This document shows, piece by piece, positions 7,997 through 12,955 of a DNA stretch of 18,109 nt. The notes under the pieces are model-generated. The model did not search any database. It had not been told where the DNA came from and saw only the letters and a list, made by a program, of their open reading frames with translations. The stretch is from Rhodospirillaceae bacterium UBA6608 (GTDB lineage: Bacteria; Pseudomonadota; Alphaproteobacteria; Rhodospirillales_A; Casp-alpha2), in assembly GCA_002433335.1 (NCBI GenBank), contig DJHY01000235.1:1-18109 (forward strand), written 5' to 3'. The translations under genes and the position numbers were made by a program. How positions within the stretch are numbered: position 1 is the first letter of the stretch; each line of letters begins with the position of its first letter.

Positions 7997-8174
7997 GACG
8001 ACAAGATGGCTGCTCGTGGTCCTTGATGAAAGAGTCCACGCGTGGCGCGCGAACGACGACAATGGACCGTACCTTAACGGACGGATCGGACTCTGTCGGG
8101 GATTATTTGTTCACAGTCTCGTTACGCGCACATGAAACACGGGGTGTCCCGGCCCGGAGACCAAGAGGAAGCGA
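7997..8174. other. Non-coding gap upstream of egtB
   Basis: This 178-base gap must hold the minus-strand egtB promoter if egtB is not read through from the small upstream gene. I see no convincing -35/-10 pair, no operator repeat and no intrinsic terminator with a T-run. A short imperfect palindrome (GGTGTCC...GGAGACC, about 8143-8162) lies just past the stop of the small gene and may be a weak hairpin. No small gene is supported. Confidence 0.35.
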
Positions 8175-8438
8175 TCAGAGCTGATCGTCCTTAAAGTATT
8201 CGTCGTCGCGGCCCTTGCCTTGTTTCAGCAATTCGAAGTCGCGCCAATATTCTTCGACATCGTCGCCGGGTTGCGGCCCTTCGCCGATACCGAAACGCTC
8301 CCACTTTTCGCGGTCGCTCATCTTATCCAGATTGGGCTTCTTCGGTGCCGTGACCTTCAGCAGGATGCCGGCGACGATGGTTGCCACCGTCAGCAGGATC
8401 AGTGTCGGCAGCCAACCGAGCTGTTTGATAATTTCCAC
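8175..8438 (-). CDS. Small single-span membrane protein, unknown function
   Basis: An 87-residue protein. The GTG start at 8438 is decided by a perfect AAGGAGG ending 5 bases upstream, although the frame is open further back. It begins MEIIKQLGWL, has one membrane helix at about 11-28 (PTLILLTVATIVAGILLK), then a short basic stretch and a strongly charged, acidic tail of about 58 residues with DREKWERFGIGEGP, DDVEEYWRDFELL and a terminal DDEYFKDDQL. The lysine after the helix suggests the tail is cytoplasmic with the N-terminus outside. I do not recognise a family. It lies upstream of egtB in the same direction with a 178-base gap, and has its own Pho-box-like promoter shared in style with the pilin gene. 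The tail could dock a partner protein; that is inference. Confidence 0.75.
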   Translation of the reverse strand: MEIIKQLGWLPTLILLTVATIVAGILLKVTAPKKPNLDKMSDREKWERFGIGEGPQPGDDVEEYWRDFELLKQGKGRDDEYFKDDQL

Positions 8439-8474
8439 CGTGACCTCCTTTGCGCGGCCCCTGGCCCCCATTTC

Positions 8475-8491
8475 CCCTGGTTGGCCCAGGG
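8475..8491 (-). other. Hairpin in the leader of the small membrane protein gene
   Basis: CCCTGG (8475-8480) and CCAGGG (8486-8491) form a perfect 6-base stem with a 5-base loop within the roughly 100-base leader expected for the leftward transcript, 25 bases before the AAGGAGG. It does not cover the ribosome binding site. It could be a mere chance hairpin in GC-rich DNA. Confidence 0.3.
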
Positions 8492-8547
8492 TTTGGCCGG
8501 CGTTCCGAGGTTTCGATTCCCCGAAAATCAGCGCACGAACATGCAAT

Positions 8548-8581
8548 CTTATACGCGCTTTTCCTGACAAACAACTGACAC
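8548..8581 (-). promoter_or_regulatory. Pho-box-like promoter of the small membrane protein gene
   Basis: On the minus strand two 11-base direct repeats follow each other exactly: GTGTCAGTTGT (8581-8571) and TTGTCAGGAAA (8570-8560). Six bases later comes TATAAG (8553-8548), a good -10 box. There is no -35 box at the normal place. Tandem 11-base units with a TGTCA core, standing in for the -35 and ending 6 bases before the -10, are the known layout of PhoB-activated promoters such as phoA. The base after TGTCA is G here rather than the more usual T or C, so another PhoB/OmpR-family regulator is possible. Transcription would start near 8541 and run into the gene at 8438. Confidence 0.65.
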
Positions 8582-8683
8582 GCGAGCGTTTCTCCTGTGT
8601 TTCCAGGGGGTTGGCTGGGTAAGGCGGCGCCAGGCCTGCGACCTTGCGAGAAGGCGCGGCGGAAGCCTAAAAGAATCAACAAG

Positions 8684-9493
8684 ATGCGGATATTCAGGCA
8701 CCTTTTCCGTCGCTTGGTTGTCGGCCCGGCGACGGCGGTCTGGGCGGCGGGTGTTATATTCGCGGCGCTTTGCACCTTTTCTGGGGGCGTCGTGCCCTGC
8801 ACCGTCCTGGCGTCCGAGTTGGAACGCGGCGGCCCGGAGATCACCGGGCTGCGCCTGGGACGTCATCAGACCTATCTGCGGTTGGTATTCGATTTGACGG
8901 GGCGTCCGAATTACGACGCCCGGGCGACCACGGCGCGCGGGTTCGAGGTTTCCATGCCGGGCGTCAGTTTGCCGCCCGATGGCCACACCGCCTTGGCGGC
9001 CGATCCCTTGGCCCCTGACTTGTTCGTTCGCCCCCTGGTGACGGATGGGGGCCCGCTTTGCTTTGAAATTACCAGCCGTACCGAGGCATATATCCGCCGG
9101 GCCTTCGTGATCGATCCGACGGTGGGCGGTGGGGGCGCCGCCGGCGGGGTCTGGCGATTGGTTCTGGACATCGTGCCTCGCCCTTCGGGGGCGTCTGCCG
9201 CCGGGCAGGCGCAACCGCCGGTCCGGGCCTTGGCGGCGTTGCCGCCCCTGCATGGGATGGAAACGCCGGACCCAAGCCGTGCGCTGGAGGATCGGGAGCC
9301 GCTATCGGATGATGCCCGGGGCGGCGCAGCCGTTGCCGCCTCGCCGCCGGAGGTCGTCGAAGTTTCCTGGGCGCGCGCCAGCCGCATCCTTCGGGAATTG
9401 CAGGACCGTCAATCGCGGGATGCGGATGCGCCGCTCCCGCCGCAATTGGTTCTGCCGGAAAAATATCGCCAGTCGACGGTTCCACTGCGCTGA
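8684..9493 (+). CDS. Secreted AMIN-domain protein
   Basis: A 269-residue exported protein. After a basic N-terminus comes a hydrophobic signal or anchor stretch (about 11-43) with a likely cleavage near VLAS (41-44). Residues 52-165 form an AMIN domain: ITGLRLGRHQTYLRLVFDLTG, FEVSMPGV and, at its end, VWRLVLDIVPR. AMIN domains occur in AmiC-type amidases and in PilQ secretins and bind peptidoglycan or localise proteins in the envelope. No amidase, secretin or other catalytic domain follows; the rest (166-269) is a proline/alanine-rich, probably disordered tail with one helical stretch (WARASRILRELQDRQ). The ATG at 8684 has only a weak ribosome binding site; a GTG 87 bases upstream is open but would bury the signal peptide. 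It stands just before the pilin locus but has its own terminator, so joint function is inferred only from position. Confidence 0.75.
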   Translation: MRIFRHLFRRLVVGPATAVWAAGVIFAALCTFSGGVVPCTVLASELERGGPEITGLRLGRHQTYLRLVFDLTGRPNYDARATTARGFEVSMPGVSLPPDGHTALAADPLAPDLFVRPLVTDGGPLCFEITSRTEAYIRRAFVIDPTVGGGGAAGGVWRLVLDIVPRPSGASAAGQAQPPVRALAALPPLHGMETPDPSRALEDREPLSDDARGGAAVAASPPEVVEVSWARASRILRELQDRQSRDADAPLPPQLVLPEKYRQSTVPLR

Positions 9494-9529
9494 TCGGCCG
9501 GCAATTCGAACCGCCGAGTGAATTTTTTT
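9494..9529 (+). terminator. Intrinsic terminator after the AMIN-domain gene
   Basis: TCGGCCGG (9494-9501) pairs with CCGCCGA (9511-9517) with one bulged C and a 9-base loop, followed after five bases by seven T (9523-9529) and further AT-rich sequence. It directly follows the TGA at 9491-9493. It separates the AMIN gene from the pilin operon. Confidence 0.75.
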
Positions 9530-9666
9530 ATAAAATTTTACGTATTTTTTCGCCGGGGCCGTCGCCGCGAATGGGCGGCAGAGGTGCCGTGAAAGGCGCG
9601 GAAACCTGGGATTGTTCAGTCGTCATGAAGGTCCCGACATCGCCCAAGTATTTGTTTTTGTGCAAC
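9530..9666. other. Non-coding DNA before the pilin promoter
   Basis: Together with the promoter and leader that follow, this is part of a gene-free stretch of 422 bases (9494-9915). It begins AT-rich (TAAAATTTTACGTATTTTTT, 9531-9550), then becomes GC-rich. Apart from that change of composition, I see no clear repeat or coding signal in this part. Confidence 0.4.
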
Positions 9667-9722
9667 TTGTCAGCTTTTTGTCAGCTTTTCGTCAGGCTGA
9701 TGTCAGGGCCTTGTGCGATAAC
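9667..9722 (+). promoter_or_regulatory. Four-unit Pho-box-like promoter of the pilin operon
   Basis: Four direct repeats stand at an exact 11-base period: TTGTCAGCTTT (9667-9677), TTGTCAGCTTT (9678-9688), TCGTCAGGCTG (9689-9699) and ATGTCAGGGCC (9700-9710). GTCAG begins at 9669, 9680, 9691 and 9702. Six bases after the last unit comes GATAAC (9717-9722), a plausible -10 box, with no separate -35. This is the layout of PhoB-type activation, where dimers bind tandem 11-base units on one face of the helix and replace the -35. The last unit with its GGCC tail is close to the second unit of the E. coli phoA Pho box. The same period and the same 6-base gap occur at 8548-8581 on the other strand. 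Which regulator binds is inferred. Confidence 0.7.
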
Positions 9723-9728
9723 AAGACC

Positions 9729-9915
9729 ATGTTGAATGCAACGTTTTGGGGGTTCGGTGCTCGCACCTCCTGAACGGTTTCTTGATGGGAAGGTCTGGAT
9801 CAACAAATCGAGACCAACATCCGCAAAGACGCAGCGGTCACACGGTGAAAAAAATGCCGGTGGTTGATTGTCGCGGATTACAACGAATTACGACTATGAT
9901 GCGGAGTGTATCAAG
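9729..9915 (+). other. Structured 5' leader of the pilin mRNA
   Basis: If transcription starts about 7 bases after the -10 box, the leader is near 187 bases long. It contains several potential stems. GTTCGGTG (9752-9759) pairs with CACC (9764-9767) and, after a 4-base bulge, GAAC (9772-9775). GGTCTGGAT (9792-9800) pairs with ATCGAGACC (9807-9815) with one mismatch and a 6-base loop. CCGC (9821-9824) pairs with GCGG (9833-9836). No known riboswitch is recognised. The structure may protect the mRNA or bind a small RNA or protein. Confidence 0.4.
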
Positions 9916-10410
9916 ATGAACACCAAGATGAAAAAACTGAGCGTCCTCGGTGCTGTTATGGCCGCGGTGCTCCTTTCCGGTCAGGCTCAGGCCGCCAATT
10001 CCGTGAGCGCCGGCGCGACCGTTGAAATCGCCGCTCCGATCGCGATCACGCAGGACACGGCCCTGGCCTTTGGTAACATCGGCCCCAGCGCGACTTCGGG
10101 TACCGTCACCGTCTCGCTCGCCAGCGCGAAAAGCGTGACCGGCGGCGTCACCGACCTGGGCGGCACGGCTGCTGCCGGTGCCTTCACCGTCACCGGTGCT
10201 TCGGGCGCGACCTACAGCGTCACTGTCCCGGCTTCCGTGACCCTGTCGGGTGCGGGCGACGACATGACCGCCACCCTGACCAACGATGGCGGCGGCGCCC
10301 TGACAGGCGGCACCGACACGTTCAACGTCGGTGGTACTCTGTCGGTCGGTGCCAACCAGGCTGCCGGTAGCTACTCGGGCACCTACACGGTTTCCGTCAA
10401 CTACCAGTAA
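9916..10410 (+). CDS. DUF4402 pilin-like subunit, probable major subunit
   Basis: A 164-residue secreted protein of the DUF4402 family. The ATG at 9916 has GGAG 10 bases upstream; a TTG 48 bases earlier lacks support. The signal peptide (1-26) ends in GQAQA. The mature part is small, glycine/alanine/threonine-rich and all beta: ITQDTALAFGNIGPSAT, TVTVSLASAKSVTGGVTDLG, FTVTGASGATYSVTVP and, at the end, AAGSYSGTYTVSVNYQ. It has no cysteine at all. The C-terminal strand alternates hydrophobic residues and has a penultimate tyrosine, as in chaperone-usher fimbrial subunits, where that strand binds the chaperone. It is first after the promoter, has the longest leader, and is followed by a strong hairpin, all fitting a highly expressed major subunit. 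The subunit role is inferred from context; the family itself is of unknown function. Confidence 0.85.
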   Translation: MNTKMKKLSVLGAVMAAVLLSGQAQAANSVSAGATVEIAAPIAITQDTALAFGNIGPSATSGTVTVSLASAKSVTGGVTDLGGTAAAGAFTVTGASGATYSVTVPASVTLSGAGDDMTATLTNDGGGALTGGTDTFNVGGTLSVGANQAAGSYSGTYTVSVNYQ

Positions 10411-10426
10411 TTCCGTGACATTTGGT

Positions 10427-10454
10427 TCGGCCCCGCCATAACCGGCGGGGCCGA
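10427..10454 (+). terminator. Strong hairpin after the first pilin gene
   Basis: TCGGCCCCGCC (10427-10437) and GGCGGGGCCGA (10444-10454) form a perfect 11-base GC-rich stem with a 6-base loop, 16 bases after the pilin stop. The sequence that follows is pyrimidine-rich but has no clean T-run. It may act as a partial terminator or as an RNA stabiliser that keeps the upstream message longer than the downstream part. Confidence 0.6.
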
Positions 10455-10465
10455 CCTTGTCTTCG

Positions 10466-10500
10466 GGCTTTCCTTTCTCTTCGGAAAGCATTCGCCCGGC
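10466..10500 (+). other. Second hairpin between pilin genes 1 and 2
   Basis: CGGGCTTTCC (10466-10475) faces GGAAAGC and, after a 4-base bulge, GCCCG (ending at 10500). It stands directly after the first hairpin, so that the two form tandem stems in the roughly 130 bases between subunits 1 and 2. Probably an RNA processing or stability element setting the amount of downstream gene products. Confidence 0.45.
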
Positions 10501-10539
10501 TGCGACAGCCGGGTGGCTTGTGTTAGGCTGAAGGTCGCC

Positions 10540-11073
10540 ATGACCAGATTCCGCCATTCTTTTTATGCGCACGCCCTGCGGTTTTGCCGGGCGGCGATGC
10601 TGGCTGCGGTTATCGTTGTCGGCGCGCCGGTTTTGAGCATTCTGTCCGGGACGGTTTCGTTCGGTATCGAGCAGGCCCAAGCGCAGAGCCTCGACATCAC
10701 GGAACGCCGCAGCCTTCGTTTCGGCCGGGTCGCGACGTCCGATTCCCCCGGAACCGCGGTCGTGACGCCGACCGGCACCAAATCGGTGACCGGCGGGGTG
10801 ATCGATCTGGGCCACAACCACCGCGAAGCCGAATTCCGGATCACCGGGCCGGATTATGCGAACGTCATCGTCACGTTTCCGTCGTCGGCGACGGTCACCG
10901 GCGGCGGCGGCACGGGCACCCTCACCAATTTCACCATGGACCAGACCAACCCCATCAATTTGGGCAAACGTGGTCGTGCGGATATTTCCGTTGGTGCGAC
11001 GCTTAACCTGGGCACCAATCTTCCCGGAGCGGAATATACCGGGTCGTTCACGGTATTCGTGGATCCGCAATGA
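10540..11073 (+). CDS. DUF4402 pilin-like subunit, second copy
   Basis: A 177-residue paralogue of the first subunit. The ATG at 10540 has AAGG about 5 bases upstream. The N-terminal 50 residues form an unusually long signal sequence with an arginine/histidine-rich start and a hydrophobic core (MLAAVIVVGAPVLSILSGT), ending near EQAQAQ. The mature part shares KSVTGGVxDLG with subunit 1 and ends GAEYTGSFTVFVDPQ, where subunit 1 has GSYSGTYTVSVNYQ. The mature chain is cysteine-free. It differs from subunits 1 and 3 in lacking the penultimate tyrosine at the C-terminus. It is slightly more polar and charged than subunit 1 (NHREAEFRI, NLGKRGRADI). A minor or adaptor subunit is likely, inferred from order and divergence. 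Confidence 0.8.
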   Translation: MTRFRHSFYAHALRFCRAAMLAAVIVVGAPVLSILSGTVSFGIEQAQAQSLDITERRSLRFGRVATSDSPGTAVVTPTGTKSVTGGVIDLGHNHREAEFRITGPDYANVIVTFPSSATVTGGGGTGTLTNFTMDQTNPINLGKRGRADISVGATLNLGTNLPGAEYTGSFTVFVDPQ

Positions 11074-11196
11074 CGGGCGCGTTTCAGCGGACAGAAACAG
11101 GCGCGCCGGACTTGGAACTGCGGTTGGTGCCCGGTCGTGGATGCGCTTATGTTATGATTACGGGCAATCCCGCCTAAGCGAAGGATTCCGGACGCG
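11074..11196 (+). other. Gap between subunits 2 and 3 with possible internal promoter
   Basis: Just after the stop, GCGCGTTTC (about 11079-11087) can pair with GAAAC and the following GCGCGC with a small bulge. Further on, TTGGTG and TATGTT about 18 bases apart (around 11124-11153) could be a weak -35/-10 pair, giving subunit 3 and the genes after it a second start. Both are weak calls by eye. Confidence 0.25.
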
Positions 11197-11895
11197 ATGA
11201 ATTGCGCGCGACACATTCCGACGTTCTCTGCCATGCGGCGTCTGACCGCCGCCGGCGCGAAGGCCTTGGTCTGTTTGATCGTGTGCCTACACCTCGCCGG
11301 TGCGGCCTGGGCAGGCTCGTCCGGGGCCACGGTTTCATCCAGCGCAACGGTCCAGATTATCCGCCCGGCCGGGGTGGTTGGTCTGCAGGAACTCTCGAAC
11401 GCGCAGGGCTTTTTGACGCCGACGGAACAGGCGACGGACCCTGCGGTTATTCGCGGCCTGCCGTTGGTTCGCAGCGGTCCGGTGACCGCACCGTCGACCG
11501 GCGGCACATTGGCGGGGGCGATCGCCATTTCCGGCGAGCCGAACCAGGCCTTTTCGCTGACGCTGACGGACTCTCTCGTCGTGGTAACCGACACGGGTGA
11601 GCTGCTGGTGACGAATTTCGACCATAACGCCGGCGCCAACCCGATGATCGGCGGCGATGGCGCCGCAGAGATCGCGATCGGCGCGAAATCCCACGCGGGC
11701 GGCGCCGATGCGTTGCAGCAACTTTCGACCAATGCGGGTACGCCGGATGGCGAGGCGCAGAGCGATCCCAATGTTGTGGCTGTTCTTGTGCAGACGCCGA
11801 AAGGTCCAAGAATTGTGAAAATTCGGCGTCCCGATAACTTTGGGCCGACGATATTCGGCGAAAAGTTTTTTACCGTTTTGGTTTCCTATAATTAA
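11197..11895 (+). CDS. Divergent DUF4402-like subunit, third copy
   Basis: A 232-residue secreted protein. The ATG at 11197 has AAGGA about 11 bases upstream, a rather long spacing. The signal peptide (about 1-40) ends AAWAG. The mature part keeps the general layout of the two subunits before it: an early strand ATVSSSATVQIIRPAG, FSLTLTDSLVVVTDTGELLVTNF in the middle, an AEIAIGA strand where the others have xSVGATL, and a final FFTVLVSYN with penultimate tyrosine. Between the AEIAIGA strand and the last strand it carries an extra segment of about 55 residues (from SHAGGADALQQLSTN to RRPDNFGPTIFG) that the others lack. No cysteine in the mature chain. By size and divergence it may be a tip adhesin or base subunit; this is inference from classic chaperone-usher systems. 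Confidence 0.7.
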   Translation: MNCARHIPTFSAMRRLTAAGAKALVCLIVCLHLAGAAWAGSSGATVSSSATVQIIRPAGVVGLQELSNAQGFLTPTEQATDPAVIRGLPLVRSGPVTAPSTGGTLAGAIAISGEPNQAFSLTLTDSLVVVTDTGELLVTNFDHNAGANPMIGGDGAAEIAIGAKSHAGGADALQQLSTNAGTPDGEAQSDPNVVAVLVQTPKGPRIVKIRRPDNFGPTIFGEKFFTVLVSYN

Positions 11896-11961
11896 ATGTT
11901 CGGATAAACCTTGAGTTTATGAGACGCGGCAATCAAATCAGCGGGTTAGGGGAGAATTGGA

Positions 11962-12825
11962 ATGCGTCCTAGAAGTTTGGTCCGGGCTGGGGTGGTCCCG
12001 GGTTTCGCCCTCGTATTGATGCTTGTCGGTTTGGCTGGGTTCGTTCAGCCGGCGGCAGCGCAAGGGTTTGGCGATCTGGTCGTATCCCCCACCCGTGTAG
12101 AGCTTGAAGGCCGGACCCGGTCCGCTACGGTTACGCTGACCAATCGCGGCGCCGAAGCGGCCTTGTTCCGCATTTCCCTGATCGCCATGGACATGGATGA
12201 AAAGGGAAATCTGAAAGCCGTCGAAAAGCCGACCGCGGGCATGCTGACCGCCGAGGAATTGGTGCGTTACGCGCCGCGTCAGGTCGACATTCCGCCGGGC
12301 GGCACCCAGACGGTCCGCCTGGTCGTGCGCAAACCGGCCGATCTCGCGGCTGGCGAATATCGCTCTCACATGTTCTTCCGCGCCGTCCCGCCCGAGGATG
12401 CCGGACGCAGCATTGCTGAAAAAGACGGTCAGGGCGGGATCTCGGTCAAGCTGACGCCGATCTTCGGGATCACCATTCCCGTCATCGTCCGCCACGGGGA
12501 TCTGGACCTGAAGGTCGCCATGTCCGATATGGCGGTGGTGCCGGACAAGGACCGCAAGAAGCTGACCTTCAAGCTGTCGCGCGAAGGCAACAAGTCGGCC
12601 TATGGCGACGTCAAGGTCGAATACCTGCCCGCCGGTGGCGGGGCGCCGGTCGTCGTCGGCGAAGTCACGCGTCTTGCGGTGTTCACGCCGAACAAGGACC
12701 GCGGTGTCGAGGTGCCGTTGACGCCGCCTCCGGGTGTTACCCTGGGCAAGGGAACGTTGAAGGTCCTGTACCGTCAGGTAAACGGAGACGCGACGCTGGC
12801 CTCGGGTGAAGTCTCGCTGCCTTAA
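11962..12825 (+). CDS. PapD-like periplasmic fimbrial chaperone
   Basis: A 287-residue protein of the FimC/PapD type (COG3121-like). The ATG at 11962 has GGGGAG 7 bases upstream. The signal peptide (1-33) ends PAAAQ. Two Ig-like domains follow. The first begins LVVSPTRVELEGRTRSATVTLTN (39-61), with R45 at the place of the subunit-binding arginine, and continues LVRYAPRQVDIPPGGTQTVRL (100-120) and AGEYRSHMFFRAVP (130-143), the usual conserved block of this family. The ISVKLTPIFGITIPVIVRHG stretch (160-179) is the typical domain-linking strand. The second domain runs to residue 287 and is longer than in PapD, so the protein exceeds the classical 220-240 residues. It would receive subunits at the Sec exit, complete their fold and hand them to the usher-like protein encoded next. 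Confidence 0.92.
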   Translation: MRPRSLVRAGVVPGFALVLMLVGLAGFVQPAAAQGFGDLVVSPTRVELEGRTRSATVTLTNRGAEAALFRISLIAMDMDEKGNLKAVEKPTAGMLTAEELVRYAPRQVDIPPGGTQTVRLVVRKPADLAAGEYRSHMFFRAVPPEDAGRSIAEKDGQGGISVKLTPIFGITIPVIVRHGDLDLKVAMSDMAVVPDKDRKKLTFKLSREGNKSAYGDVKVEYLPAGGGAPVVVGEVTRLAVFTPNKDRGVEVPLTPPPGVTLGKGTLKVLYRQVNGDATLASGEVSLP

Positions 12826-12834
12826 CCCATCTTG

Positions 12835-12866
12835 CCGCCCGCTGTTGCGGGCAAAGGGGCTTTTGC
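12835..12866 (+). other. Hairpins between chaperone and usher-like genes
   Basis: GCCCGC (12837-12842) and GCGGGC (12847-12852) form a perfect stem with a 4-base loop; immediately overlapping it, GCAAA (12851-12855) can pair with TTTGC (12862-12866). The two stems share bases, so only one can form at a time. There is no T-run. It may be an RNA cleavage or stability site in the 130-base gap, where no ribosome binding site for the usher gene is obvious. Confidence 0.35.
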
Positions 12867-12955
12867 GTGCGAACAGGCTCTGTCCGCGCGCCCAGCCTTC
12901 ATTGCGCGCCGAGGCGGGAAGGCGGGTACGGGCGTGGTCGCCGTCGATCCAATCA

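Noticed and set aside
8597..8683. Possible GTG start of the AMIN gene upstream of 8684
   Set aside because: It would add 29 basic residues before the signal peptide, and part lies next to the divergent promoter.
9811..9850. CCGCAAAGACGC in the pilin leader, recalling part of a c-di-GMP (GEMM) riboswitch
   Set aside because: The other conserved parts and the paired helices of that riboswitch are not found; the match is too short.
9916..10410. First pilin as a type IV pilin
   Set aside because: The N-terminus is a normal Sec signal peptide ending AQA, not a prepilin peptide with a conserved glutamate at +5.
9838..11070. A 410-codon minus-strand open frame across the first two pilin genes
   Set aside because: Low-complexity, arginine/glycine-rich, and opposite two DUF4402 proteins with signal peptides.
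12806..12955. Possible earlier GTG start of the usher-like gene overlapping the chaperone end
   Set aside because: It would place 50 arginine-rich residues before a good signal peptide and has no ribosome binding site; the internal ATG at 12956 is more likely, though also without a strong site.
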